A stretch of 64,000 nucleotides of DNA, taken from assembly GCA_025462735.1 (NCBI GenBank), contig JAOAPC010000022.1, positions 212,818 through 276,817 on the forward strand, written 5' to 3'. This document shows positions 1 to 7,791 of this stretch, one piece after another. Below the pieces are notes generated by a model that saw only the letters and a program-made list of their open reading frames with translations, was not told where the DNA came from and did not search any database. How positions within the stretch are numbered: the first letter of the stretch is position 1; each line of letters begins with the position of its first letter. The DNA comes from Acidobacteriaceae bacterium. Its GTDB lineage: Bacteria > Acidobacteriota > Terriglobia > Terriglobales > Acidobacteriaceae. A program made the position numbers and the translations under genes.

Positions 1-381
1 TCGATTCGAAAAGTGATGCTGGAGACGCGCGGATATCGCGTGCTGGCATACACGGACGCAAATCTCGCCCTGGAGCGCTTTGCCCAGGGAGGGGTTGACC
101 TGGTGCTAACCGACTTGATCATGCCCGGCATAGACGGGTCAAAACTTATTGAAGGGGTGAAAGGCCTTTCTCCGGAAACCCCGGCCATTCTTCTCTCAGG
201 AAAAGTAAAAATTTACGAACGCGAGACCGGCGCCGACGTCTTCCTTGCCAAAGGAATGTATGCGCCAGCCGAACTGCTCGAGCGCATCCGGCTTCTGCTG
301 GTCCGCAAACGTGGGCCTAAACGGGCCCAGCCTCGGGTGCACGCACAGGCGCCACCGGCGCACCATGTCGCGTCCGCCTGA
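1..381 (+). CDS. Response regulator receiver-domain protein, 5' end missing
   Basis: The frame is open from base 1, so the true start lies upstream of the window; the first visible start-like codon (GTG at 13) is inside the receiver fold. The visible 126 codons cover most of a CheY-like receiver domain. The phosphoacceptor aspartate is in LTDLIMPGIDG (codon at 112-114), followed by a switch residue in LLSG and the conserved lysine in FLAKG. After the receiver there is only a short basic, proline/alanine-rich tail and no output domain. It is therefore probably a stand-alone receiver that signals by protein contact. The partner kinase is not in the window. Confidence 0.85.
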   Translation, partial: SIRKVMLETRGYRVLAYTDANLALERFAQGGVDLVLTDLIMPGIDGSKLIEGVKGLSPETPAILLSGKVKIYERETGADVFLAKGMYAPAELLERIRLLLVRKRGPKRAQPRVHAQAPPAHHVASA

Positions 382-398
382 TGTTCCAAATACTTGAG

Positions 399-464
399 CC
401 ACGGATTCGCGGATTTCGCCGATTGCGGCTTTCTCTTGATCTGGCACATTCGTGTAATCTGTGG
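399..464. repeat. Imperfect intergenic inverted repeat
   Basis: CCACGGATT (399-407) faces AATCTGTGG (456-464), a 9-bp arm with one mismatch, between the response regulator and the ABC ATPase gene. The arms resemble the CTCTGTGG-type palindromes at 24.4 and 26.3 kb. It could act as a transcript-end hairpin; there is no T-run. Confidence 0.4.
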
Positions 465-526
465 CGCGTTTTCGCTTGCTCGTATAGCTCTTGAGCACAG
501 CTCTTGATGTAAGATCAATGATTTGA

Positions 527-1231
527 ATGGCTCCGATCATCGAAGCAGTTGATCTTCACAAGACCTACCACATCGGCAAAATCGAAGTGCCGGCGATACG
601 CGGGATCTCCTTTCGCGTGGAGCGGGGCGAGTTTGTCAGCATCGTGGGCCCTTCCGGCAGCGGCAAATCGACACTGTTTTATGTTCTGGGTGGCCTGACG
701 CGCGGCGATTCCGGCAAGGTGATTATTGACGGAATCAATTTCACCGAACTTTCCGACGCGGCGCGCACCCGCATGCGCAAATCCAAAATTGGCTTCGTCT
801 TTCAGAAGTTCAATCTGCTGCCTACGCTCGACGCACGATCGAATATAGAAGTGGCCATCGACATCGCCGGGAAGAATGGCGGACGCGATCCCGCTTACTT
901 CAACAAGATTGTCGAACTGCTCGGGATCAATAAACGGCTGCAGCATCGTCCATCAGAGCTTTCCGGCGGAGAACAGCAGAGAGTGGCGCTGGCACGCGCG
1001 CTCATCAACCGGCCCGCAATCGTGCTGGCCGACGAGCCGACCGGCAATCTCGACTCGAAGAATTCCGAAATCGTGCTGAAGATGCTGCGGCATTCGAACC
1101 AGGAACTGGGGCAGACGGTGCTGATGATCACGCATAATCCGGCGGCCGCCGCCTACGGAGACCGCATCATTCACATGCGCGATGGGGAGATCGTGCCGGC
1201 AGAAGACGATCCGCAATGGACGGGACACTGA
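527..1231 (+). CDS. ABC transporter ATP-binding protein, MacB/LolD-like
   Basis: This 234-residue protein is a single nucleotide-binding domain of the MacB/LolD class. It has Walker A GPSGSGKST at residues 41-49, a Q-loop, the signature LSGGEQQRVALARAL, Walker B IVLADEP with GNLD following, and a C-terminal H-loop (MITHN). Members energise export of lipoproteins, peptides or drugs, or help remodel the cell envelope, together with an FtsX/MacB-type permease. No permease follows; the next features are tRNA genes. The partner is therefore encoded elsewhere or upstream of the window. The ATG at 527 is the natural start by family length, although its ribosome-binding site is weak. Confidence 0.9.
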   Translation: MAPIIEAVDLHKTYHIGKIEVPAIRGISFRVERGEFVSIVGPSGSGKSTLFYVLGGLTRGDSGKVIIDGINFTELSDAARTRMRKSKIGFVFQKFNLLPTLDARSNIEVAIDIAGKNGGRDPAYFNKIVELLGINKRLQHRPSELSGGEQQRVALARALINRPAIVLADEPTGNLDSKNSEIVLKMLRHSNQELGQTVLMITHNPAAAAYGDRIIHMRDGEIVPAEDDPQWTGH

Positions 1232-1319
1232 ATCACTCAGTAGTCGTGTTTTTGGTGGATCCGAAGCCTAGTTTATAATCACGTTTATCGAGTGGGAGTA
1301 ACTTGAGGCGTTTACGCGG

Positions 1320-1410
1320 CCCGTTCGACAAGTTCGCTCTGCTTCACTTGCTCAGGGCAGGCTATGAACTGAGCAGCGTGCCGAAATCCCGAGCGCAGTC
1401 GAGGGATCTC
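1320..1410. repeat. Intergenic palindrome-bearing repeat upstream of tRNA-Gly
   Basis: The stretch before tRNA-Gly is not coding-like. It contains a perfect 7-bp inverted repeat TGCTCAG (1349-1355) / CTGAGCA (1369-1375) and the string CGAGCGCAGTCGAGGGATCT, which resembles dispersed intergenic repeats of many bacterial genomes. Only one copy is visible here, so repeat status is inferred from resemblance. Confidence 0.4.
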
Positions 1411-1426
1411 GATGATTTAGTGGTGA

Positions 1427-1501
<75 letters not shown>

Positions 1502-1566
1502 GAATTTCCGTTCCGTTCTGCCAGTGGACATTTCCGGCGTGGGACGCTAGTTTATTATCCGGCAAG

Positions 1567-1641
1567 GGCGCGGTACCCAAGTGGTAAGGGAGAGGTCTGC
1601 AAAACCTTTATGCGTCGGTTCGATTCCGACCCGCGCCTCCA
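1567..1641 (+). tRNA. tRNA-Cys (GCA)
   Basis: The acceptor stem GGCGCGG (1567-1573) pairs with CCGCGCC (1631-1637). The anticodon loop CTGCAAA carries GCA at 1599-1601 within a GAGGT/ACCTT stem that contains one G-U pair. The T-arm has GGTTCGATTCC. The discriminator T is followed by an encoded CCA. It lies about 65 bases after tRNA-Gly and may be co-transcribed with it. Confidence 0.97.
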
Positions 1642-1770
1642 CTTTCTCGACGATTGCTCGGCTCACATTTCTCTCGGTTTTGCTCACACAAAGGCTGACA
1701 ATTCTTCACGATTCTTGGCGTCACAGGACTTCGGGCCTAGATAGAATTCGACTCACGTAACCCCACCCCG

Positions 1771-1820
1771 AGCCGCCCTGAATGGCCCACGAACCTCTTA
1801 AGGGCGGCTTCTTTCCTTTT
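1771..1820 (+). terminator. Probable rho-independent terminator after the tRNA genes
   Basis: A perfect 9-bp stem AGCCGCCCT (1771-1779) / AGGGCGGCT (1801-1809) is followed by the T-rich tract TCTTTCCTTTT. The 21-base loop is longer than usual. It lies between the tRNA pair and the next small gene, where the tRNA transcript would be expected to end. Confidence 0.55.
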
Positions 1821-1844
1821 GTCAGTTTGTGGGAAAATGCGTTC

Positions 1845-2039
1845 ATGGCAAAGCGCATTCTTCGAGTCCTCAAATGGCTCGGCACCACTCCGGCGGTCGC
1901 AGTGTGTGAATCCTGCAGGCAGCAATTCAAAGCCCCTATGAGTGTGCTGACCAAAACCAGGGACGCGCAAGCCAGCCTCCAGCAGCAGTTTGACACACAC
2001 AAGTGCGCGCCGGCCACAGGTGCGACAGCGAGAGAATAA
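1845..2039 (+). CDS. Small cysteine-containing protein of unknown function
   Basis: A 64-residue protein starting at the ATG at 1845; the longer open frame upstream runs through the terminator hairpin and is not used. It has a basic N-terminus (MAKRILRVLKWLG) and the pattern CESC...F, then an H-x-C near the end. Two Cys, one His and one Cys could bind a single zinc ion, but the spacing does not match a named zinc ribbon that I recognise. No partner gene is evident nearby. It is probably a lineage-restricted small protein; no function is assigned. Confidence 0.6.
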   Translation: MAKRILRVLKWLGTTPAVAVCESCRQQFKAPMSVLTKTRDAQASLQQQFDTHKCAPATGATARE

Positions 2040-2042
2040 TCC

Positions 2043-2228
2043 CTAGCCCGGGGTTGGGAATTCTTTCTTCTCTGGTTTCCCGTTCTTGGTTGAGTCCGTG
2101 GATTTCAACTGGACTTTCTTAAAACGCGCAGCAAAACGCCGTTGTAATCTGCCCACTAGCGCAAATACCCGCTCGGCTTGCGTCGCGAATTCATCTGTGA
2201 GTTGCTCATCGTTGTCGAAGTTTTTCAC
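2043..2228 (-). CDS. Small hypothetical protein
   Basis: A 61-codon frame with a GTG start and no clear ribosome-binding site. The product is amphipathic and helical in character, with an acidic N-terminus (FDNDEQLTDEF), a central RLQRRFAARFKK segment and a lysine-rich tail. It converges with the small gene ending at 2039. I do not recognise a family; it could be a chance frame. Confidence 0.4.
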   Translation of the reverse strand: MKNFDNDEQLTDEFATQAERVFALVGRLQRRFAARFKKVQLKSTDSTKNGKPEKKEFPTPG

Positions 2229-2444
2229 TTGCTAAGACACTACACGTCGGGCACTCATACGGGTCATATTGTTTGGGAATCGAGTTTTGCATTTAGTAGG
2301 AGACGAGCCACTCACTTACCGTCACCCGTGGGTTTGGGTAACGTTAGTTTAGAGCGATGTCACTCCTAACAGCATTTAAGGAAGCACAAATCGCGCGAGG
2401 TCACAGCTTGGACAAACAAAGCAAACCGCAGTAGAGTGCTGCTA

Positions 2445-2822
2445 ATGCAGCTTCGCGCGGTATTACCCGATATAAGCATTTCGACTGAAGAGTGGGTTCA
2501 AGTTCGAGATGTCCAATGCCCGGTCTGTTTCGCGGTGTATCACCTTTTGGCGCCGATCATTGAAACAGAGCAAACCGAAGTCGCTGTTCATACGGATTGG
2601 CTGAGTCAGCACCTCATGGACACTTGTCCAAACCACGCCGGCGATATTAGGACGCCCGACCCGACCGCGGAAAAATGCCGAACCTATTGGCTTGAGGAAG
2701 CGCGTGCGCAAGCCATTAAGGAAGCTGAAGACGCAGGACTGCGAGGGACAGGGCGTGACGCGTTCATTCAGGAGCGCACAGAAATTTATTATGCCGAGCT
2801 ACTAATGAGAAGAGTTGGGTGA
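2445..2822 (+). CDS. Hypothetical protein with a CPVC motif
   Basis: A 125-residue soluble protein starting at the ATG at 2445; a GTG three codons upstream is an alternative. It contains CPVC at about residue 26 and a later DTCPNHAGD, so a metal site built from three cysteines and a histidine is possible. The C-terminal half is charged and helical. The surrounding 2.2-3.1 kb is visibly poorer in G+C than the flanking housekeeping genes and has weak ribosome-binding sites, which hints at an acquired or fast-evolving patch. No family is recognised. Confidence 0.5.
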   Translation: MQLRAVLPDISISTEEWVQVRDVQCPVCFAVYHLLAPIIETEQTEVAVHTDWLSQHLMDTCPNHAGDIRTPDPTAEKCRTYWLEEARAQAIKEAEDAGLRGTGRDAFIQERTEIYYAELLMRRVG

Positions 2823-2929
2823 AAGCCAAGCCCGGTTGGGGATATCGAATAACACAAAGTCTGCGCTGTCCAGCAACTCGCGCTACTGTTCGATAGCCAA
2901 CCCTTACTGTACAAAACTTTACAAATTAT

Positions 2930-3127
2930 GTGTGGAATTTCTGCGACCATTGCGGCATCGTGGCCAACAAGAGAAAATCCGTGGGTGAGGTCATTCCAAT
3001 CGTACAAGCAAAGGCCGCTGCCCGACTCCGGCGCAAACGTTTGCGAAAATCTGGCGCGGAGACTTTTGTTGTGCGGAAGATGAAAGATTACGAGCGCTGG
3101 CTGGAAGACTACTCAAAGAAAATATAA
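2930..3127 (+). CDS. Small basic hypothetical protein, doubtful
   Basis: A 65-codon frame from a GTG without a visible ribosome-binding site. The product has a CDHC motif near the start and a very basic centre (RLRRKRLRKSG), then KMKDYERWLEDYSKK. It could be a small nucleic-acid-binding protein or a chance frame. It sits in the same low-G+C patch as the preceding gene. Confidence 0.3.
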   Translation: MWNFCDHCGIVANKRKSVGEVIPIVQAKAAARLRRKRLRKSGAETFVVRKMKDYERWLEDYSKKI

Positions 3128-3137
3128 CGCTGAGGAC

Positions 3138-3293
3138 CTAGGCTTTTTCTTCGAGTCTTTGTTGCAGGAGTTTTTCTCTTTCTTCGAGCATCCGGTTTAT
3201 TTCTTTCACCAGGTCCAGAAGCTTGTCGGGATCTTGCTCAGATGCCGCTAATTCGCAAAGTTGCGTCCAGTGCTCTTTCGTTTCGCCTTTCAT
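3138..3293 (-). CDS. Small helical hypothetical protein, 51 aa
   Basis: The start is set at the ATG at 3293, which has GGAGG eight bases upstream; the longer frame beyond it lacks coding character. The 51-residue product is highly charged and almost certainly a single long helix or coiled coil (LDLVKEINRMLEEREKLLQQ). It lacks a signal peptide or membrane segment. Such short helical proteins are frequent in this phylum, but no function is known to me. Confidence 0.6.
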   Translation of the reverse strand: MKGETKEHWTQLCELAASEQDPDKLLDLVKEINRMLEEREKLLQQRLEEKA

Positions 3294-3506
3294 TGCGTCG
3301 GCCTCCGTTCTGCTAAAAGCCAGGGGACACCAAACAATGAGAGCTGACCGATCCCTACTCCAGCAGGCACTTGCAGCCGGGTGGTCCAGCAGCTCAGGAG
3401 AGCCACTCACCGGCTCAGAACATTTTCCATGTCACCGGGCAGAATCGTCCTACAGCTCTCGGGGTATTTCCAGAGTTCGATTTTGGCGCGTTTTCCAACC
3501 TTCTAT

Positions 3507-3959
3507 CTATTCCTGTTTTGCAGTCCGGAGGCGATGTAAGACCTTTCGCTTCCACAGAAACCAACCCGCAGTAGCAACTACCGCCCATAGCAAGGTTGCG
3601 CCGCCGATTACGAGCCAAGGGTTGTGCTCGGGCAGGAGTTTCCATACGCAGGCCGCGAATGCTATGAGGCCGATGCTGCCCATGGCGGCGCCTGCGGCGT
3701 CTGCGCCTGCAGCTTGGCGACCTCGAATCACTCCGCTCATCCATTTTTCCTTTTTGCGTTCGCGTTCGTGTTTTTCAACCATGGTCGCGCTACTGGCGAG
3801 AATCGCGGGAAAGGCAAGGAAAAGTCCGCCAAAACTTGGACCAAACTTTTTGGCGATAAGTCCGGCGATCGCGGTAACCAGTCCGCCGAGAATGAAGCGC
3901 AGCAGATACTCCCACCATTCCGTCCGTTTCAGACCAGATGTGCTTATGGTAACAATCAT
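3507..3959 (-). CDS. DUF3147-like membrane protein, second of a tandem pair
   Basis: A 150-residue membrane protein with about four hydrophobic segments. The first half carries GGLVTAIAGLIAKKFGPSFG then LFLAFPAILASSATMVEKHE, matching the layout of the neighbouring gene (GGL...LLKPKTFAGLFGAAPSVALATL). The start is placed at the ATG at 3959, five bases after the stop of the upstream paralogue. A middle charged loop (ERERKKEKW) and an alanine/glycine-rich helix are absent from the shorter copy. The two probably form one hetero-oligomeric membrane unit. The DUF3147 assignment is from memory of the motif; its function is unknown. Confidence 0.65.
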   Translation of the reverse strand: MIVTISTSGLKRTEWWEYLLRFILGGLVTAIAGLIAKKFGPSFGGLFLAFPAILASSATMVEKHERERKKEKWMSGVIRGRQAAGADAAGAAMGSIGLIAFAACVWKLLPEHNPWLVIGGATLLWAVVATAGWFLWKRKVLHRLRTAKQE

Positions 3960-3964
3960 CGCGG

Positions 3965-4306
3965 TCAGCTCGACATCACGTACCACAACCCGGTTGCCAC
4001 GCCCAGCCAAAGAAACACCTTCATTATCGTCACCGGCAACGCGGATAATTTGAACCGCAATAAGACGTAACTCACAGCCGCAGCGTAAACAAGCAGAGCG
4101 ATTGCTCCAAGAATCATCGATCGCGCTTCAACCGCGGCGTATTGTTTTCCGTTTTTTAAAACTGTCAGGCCGAGTGTGGCCAAGGCAACCGAAGGCGCGG
4201 CGCCGAACAATCCCGCAAACGTTTTTGGCTTGAGTAGGTCGGAGATGAGTGAGAATACAGAGACGATCAGGCCGCCAATGAAGAATCGGACAATTATGTC
4301 CGTCAA
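3965..4306 (-). CDS. DUF3147 family membrane protein, first of a tandem pair
   Basis: A 113-residue protein with four predicted membrane helices and the family-like stretch LLKPKTFAGLFGAAPSVALA. The start is a TTG at 4306 with GGAG six bases upstream. The gene is 18 bases downstream of the pyrophosphatase gene and five bases upstream of a longer paralogue, so the three probably form one transcript. Function unknown. A small transporter or channel subunit is possible; EmrE-like proteins have similar length but different motifs. Confidence 0.7.
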   Translation of the reverse strand: MTDIIVRFFIGGLIVSVFSLISDLLKPKTFAGLFGAAPSVALATLGLTVLKNGKQYAAVEARSMILGAIALLVYAAAVSYVLLRFKLSALPVTIMKVFLWLGVATGLWYVMSS

Positions 4307-4324
4307 TGCAAGCTCCGTTTCGAA

Positions 4325-4894
4325 CTAAGCAGCTTTGCCTCGCTTGACGGCGCGATCGAGCAAACGGGCAGCTTCCTTGGGGCCTCTGGTTCCAAGGAAC
4401 TTGTACTTGACCTCATCCTGCCGGTGATAGTTCACGAAGAACTCAGCCAGTTCTTTGACGAGCTTCTGGTTCATGTCAGAAATATTTTTCAGATCAGAAT
4501 GCGAATGGTTATGGTTCGCCACCGCAACCAGGCGGTCATTTCGAAGCTTATTTCCGTCCTCGATCTGCTCACCTTCAATCACGCCAATGAGCCTGCTGTC
4601 GATCACGCAACCCGGGAAGGCGGGCGCATCCATGAGCAGCAACACATCGACAGGATCGCCATCTTCAGCCTGGGTGGACGGAACAAAACCAAAATCATAA
4701 GGAAACAGCATTCCATCCGGCAGCACGCGGCTGAGCTTGAATGATCGAAGTTTGGGATCAAATGCGTACTTGTTCCTGCAACCTTTCGGGGTTTCGATCA
4801 CCACCTGGATGTTCGACTTATCGTCTTTGTGAAAAGGCTTGAGTATGGCGGGGGAAGCAATCGCGCCTTTTGTACCTTTATTTTTCTTGGCCAT
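4325..4894 (-). CDS. ppa: Inorganic pyrophosphatase, family I
   Basis: It hydrolyses pyrophosphate to two phosphates in the cytoplasm, pulling biosynthetic reactions forward. The 189-residue sequence has the family I metal-binding signature DGDPVDV at residues 78-84 (D78, D80, D83). Upstream is ETPKG...KYAFD, and the loop LPDGMLFPYDFGFVP precedes the signature. There is a lysine/glycine-rich N-terminal extension of about 15 residues and a helical C-terminus (EVKYKFLGTRGPKEA). It is the first gene of a minus-strand set with the two DUF3147-like proteins. The start ATG at 4894 fits family length. Confidence 0.95.
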   Translation of the reverse strand: MAKKNKGTKGAIASPAILKPFHKDDKSNIQVVIETPKGCRNKYAFDPKLRSFKLSRVLPDGMLFPYDFGFVPSTQAEDGDPVDVLLLMDAPAFPGCVIDSRLIGVIEGEQIEDGNKLRNDRLVAVANHNHSHSDLKNISDMNQKLVKELAEFFVNYHRQDEVKYKFLGTRGPKEAARLLDRAVKRGKAA

Positions 4895-5133
4895 AGCTCT
4901 CGTGTTCGGGCAATGTTAAAGCGACAATCTGAGATGTCCTGCTTTATGCGCTAGTTGCATGGGAGAGACTCCCCGCGAATCCGCTACTCTCGCCCGTGGA
5001 GCAGGAGTATCATGGTGTTGGATTTCCGATCTGCACTTCTCCATCTGCACCCGGAAACCCAGCAGGGAGAACGGACTGTGTCGTCTGCAGCTCCTGCGAC
5101 TGACTTCCGCTCTTCATGCGAGGAGGTCGGGCT

Positions 5134-5544
5134 ATGGGTTCCAATCCGGTTTATTTCCGCACACTGCTGCTCACCTTTTTCACCGTGCTTATGGGCAGCG
5201 CTTTTTCGACAGCGCAGGCAGCTCCAAAATACGACACTGCCACCGAAGCGAAATTCAAAGGGACGATTGAAGAGCTGAAGCTGCCACCCAAGGGAAAAGA
5301 CCAGGAAATCGCGTACCTCACGATTAAGAGCGGCACTGACACCTTCGATATCTATTTATGCCCGAAGTCTTTTATCGATGACATGGGCGTGATTTTCGCC
5401 AAAGGCGATGAGGTCGCATTCACCGGATCGAAGGTAAAGCAGGGCGATAGCGATATGGTTCTGACGCGAGAGCTGGTGAAAGGCACCGACACCCTGGTGC
5501 TCCGCGACAACAAGGGCAATCCAGTTTGGAATTGGAAACGGTGA
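5134..5544 (+). CDS. Secreted OB-fold-like hypothetical protein
   Basis: A 136-residue exported protein. The ATG at 5134 is chosen because AGGAGG (5121-5126) lies seven bases upstream and a signal peptide follows directly (hydrophobic core LLLTFFTVLMGSAF, likely cut after AQAA). The mature part reads like a small beta-rich domain: FKGTIEEL...AYLTIKSGTDTFDIYL...GDEVAFTGSKV...LVLRDNKGNPVW. This resembles periplasmic OB-fold or DNA-binding-like stress proteins, but no exact family is claimed. A 14-base tandem duplication (5539-5565) covers its stop codon. Confidence 0.65.
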   Translation: MGSNPVYFRTLLLTFFTVLMGSAFSTAQAAPKYDTATEAKFKGTIEELKLPPKGKDQEIAYLTIKSGTDTFDIYLCPKSFIDDMGVIFAKGDEVAFTGSKVKQGDSDMVLTRELVKGTDTLVLRDNKGNPVWNWKR

Positions 5545-5566
5545 CCTGGAAGCGGTGACCTGGAAA

Positions 5567-6796
5567 CTAGTTAGCGCTGCCCAGAATCTCCGGAGGATCG
5601 AGATAACATTGTTTCCAGAAAGCCTGCTCGGATAGCGCCCCGTTCTTCCATAGATCAAGCACAGCCTGAGTGGCGGCCACTACCCCGCCATCTTCCGAGT
5701 CAAAAATCAGGACCAGACCTGCGGCTGATTTCTCTGTAGTTTCACTTTTTAAAAGGCTTTCGGCAAAGCGCATTTTGTCATGCGGGCTGGTGATCCTGCC
5801 TGTGCCCTTCGCCTGCTGGACAGAAATGATTTTGACGTTCTTGCCTTTCAAAGGCGCCCAATCACCTGGAAAACTTCCCTCTTCTTCGCCGCTCACTGAA
5901 AAGAGCGCTGATGACAACGAAGGTTTTTGGTCGAGCTGTTGTTCTTGCGAGGCCGAGCCTGCCTTGATGTCGGCGACGCTCTCAGAACCGTCCAGCATTT
6001 CGATACTCGTTCGTCGGACCCAGCCGCGTGAGAGTCCGGAGATTCTCACATGCACCCACTCCGGATTCGTATCCAGAACTTCGAATTCGTCTTCTCCGCT
6101 GGCAAGGAACAAAACTTTCGCGTTAGAGCTGGGGTCTTGCAGAACCGGAGTCTGGTCCTTTTTCACCGCAATCAGGTTTGTCGGGTGAGACTGGTTTTGG
6201 ACAAGTTCTTCCAGGCTTCTCGCTTCCTGCTCCAGAGCGGTGTCCTGCGTTCCCGAAGAAGCTGAAGGCGTCGTGGCCGCTGAGCTGCCAGGGAACTGTG
6301 GCATTGGCGCGGAGATTTCGGGAACGGGTGCGTTAGCACTGGCCGAGCCTCCGCTCTTGGAACTGGTTGCAGGGCTTGCGGTACTTGTCGCACTGCTCTC
6401 TGAACTCGCGGCCAGCCGGTTCTGCAAACGATCGAGCAGATCAGATTCCAGTCGCCCGTTGGATTGCAGGACTTCATATCCGGAGTGGGCGGGGTCCGTA
6501 TTCCAAGCGCTGATTTTCGCGGTAACACGGACCTGAGAGCCCCCTGAAGGCGTCGGCGTAATCCGAACTGAGCACTGGTAGTAGGGCCGCTGATATCGAT
6601 CGAGGCTGCGAGCACTCGAAACGACGAAGCCATCCAGAATTGGCAATAGACCCGAAGTTCCGCCCGGCAGATTCTTCAGAGCAGCTTGGACCTTCGAAAC
6701 CGGGGCAGAGAAAATCTTTTCCTGGGTTGAATTTTGCGCATAGCAAAATAAAGAAGCGAACAGTAAGAAGACAAAGCAAGTCCGGCGAATGCTCAC
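5567..6796 (-). CDS. Secreted protein with SH3-like domain and Ser/Ala linker
   Basis: The start is set at GTG 6796, whose GTGA overlaps the stop of the upstream gene; this gives 409 residues beginning with a signal peptide (SIRRTCFVFLLFASLFCYAQ). Segments in order are an N-terminal beta-rich domain (about 25-130), a Ser/Ala/Pro-rich linker, a bacterial SH3-like domain (VLFLASGEDEFEVLDTNPEW then VHVRISGLSRGWV), another linker, and a C-terminal DUF4410-like or TPM-like region. Translational coupling with the upstream SH3 protein suggests a joint periplasmic or envelope role, perhaps at peptidoglycan. No catalytic motif was found. Confidence 0.65.
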   Translation of the reverse strand: MSIRRTCFVFLLFASLFCYAQNSTQEKIFSAPVSKVQAALKNLPGGTSGLLPILDGFVVSSARSLDRYQRPYYQCSVRITPTPSGGSQVRVTAKISAWNTDPAHSGYEVLQSNGRLESDLLDRLQNRLAASSESSATSTASPATSSKSGGSASANAPVPEISAPMPQFPGSSAATTPSASSGTQDTALEQEARSLEELVQNQSHPTNLIAVKKDQTPVLQDPSSNAKVLFLASGEDEFEVLDTNPEWVHVRISGLSRGWVRRTSIEMLDGSESVADIKAGSASQEQQLDQKPSLSSALFSVSGEEEGSFPGDWAPLKGKNVKIISVQQAKGTGRITSPHDKMRFAESLLKSETTEKSAAGLVLIFDSEDGGVVAATQAVLDLWKNGALSEQAFWKQCYLDPPEILGSAN

Positions 6797-7746
6797 GGCA
6801 ACTGCTCCACTTGGCTGTGATGAATCCAGCCATGCTGGCCGCTTTCGGTTTCGACGCCATACCAATAAGGACTGGAAATAAGAATGACGACACGCGTACC
6901 GGGGGGCAAAGGTTGCAGGCTGGAAGCGCTTTTAAATGGGGCAGACTTCAACTGGGTTCCCGGCGATCTCACTAGCCGCTCTACCTCCTGGCGCAGTCTG
7001 TTTACGTGCTGTTGCAGACTTTCATCCGGGGCCCAAGCGATTGTCTGCTCGATCTGTTGCTGCTTGCGCTTGATCTCGAGTTCCTTCGCCGCTAATTGTT
7101 GCTGCTGACGCTGCTCGTCTTCGGCGGTTTGCTGTTTCTTAAGCTGCGCCGTGGCAATGTGGTCCTGGACGTCCTTGTATTCGGCGCCCTCGACTGAGCC
7201 ATTGGAAAGATGTTGGCCATGGTGATCGTCATCCACAAAAATTGCTTCGATTTTCAACAACGTACTCTTGCCATCCCCGTTCTGGACTACATAGCGGACG
7301 GCCAAGATTCCGGAACCCGCACCGTCCTTAAAATTTCGGGGATCGAGCGCATTTTTTTTTATTTTGTAAAAGACGTGGCCCGAACCAGTCCATTTAGGGA
7401 ACACGCGGGTTGCGTCGGCGGCCTCGGCGCCCGTTATGTATTGGTCTTTGTTGTATTCCCTGGTGCCTTGAATGATGCCATCGGCCACGACGTCTTGGAC
7501 TGCTTGCAACAACTCCTGCTCGGTCGCGGGAACGGTAACGCTGAGTCCCCCGCCGTAGTCCACTGCTTGCTTGGATTTCGCGTTGAGTTGGGGCGCGTAA
7601 AAAGCTGTCGAGATCAAGGCCGACCATAAACATAACCGCGTAAATCGGCCGCAAAGCAGGGGCCCGGGTCGGGAAACCACATCGTAAAACGATGATTGTG
7701 GAGAAGGCACAGCCCTAGCACCCGTGGTGACGAAGTCAAGTCTCAA
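6793..7746 (-). CDS. Secreted coiled-coil protein with C-terminal SH3-like domain
   Basis: The 317-codon frame starts at TTG 7746; a GTG at 7680 is an alternative that puts the signal-like segment nearer the N-terminus. A hydrophobic export segment (LCLWSALISTAFYAPQLNA) is followed by a beta-rich domain and then a glutamine-rich coiled coil (QQQQLAAKELEIKRKQQQIE). The C-terminus is an SH3-like module (LPPGTRVVILISSPYWYGVE then GQHGWI). The stop overlaps the next gene's GTG start by the GTGA arrangement, so the two secreted SH3-like proteins are translated as a pair. It is divergent from the respiratory operon across a regulatory-looking AT-rich spacer. Confidence 0.65.
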   Translation of the reverse strand: MRLDFVTTGARAVPSPQSSFYDVVSRPGPLLCGRFTRLCLWSALISTAFYAPQLNAKSKQAVDYGGGLSVTVPATEQELLQAVQDVVADGIIQGTREYNKDQYITGAEAADATRVFPKWTGSGHVFYKIKKNALDPRNFKDGAGSGILAVRYVVQNGDGKSTLLKIEAIFVDDDHHGQHLSNGSVEGAEYKDVQDHIATAQLKKQQTAEDEQRQQQQLAAKELEIKRKQQQIEQTIAWAPDESLQQHVNRLRQEVERLVRSPGTQLKSAPFKSASSLQPLPPGTRVVILISSPYWYGVETESGQHGWIHHSQVEQLP

Positions 7747-7791
7747 TCAAGAGTCAAATAGTAGAGAACTGTAGAGATTTTTTTAACATTA

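Noticed and set aside
3223..4053. 276-codon plus-strand frame opposite the DUF3147-like genes
   Set aside because: Serine/arginine-rich low-information product; the minus strand encodes coherent membrane helices with good starts.
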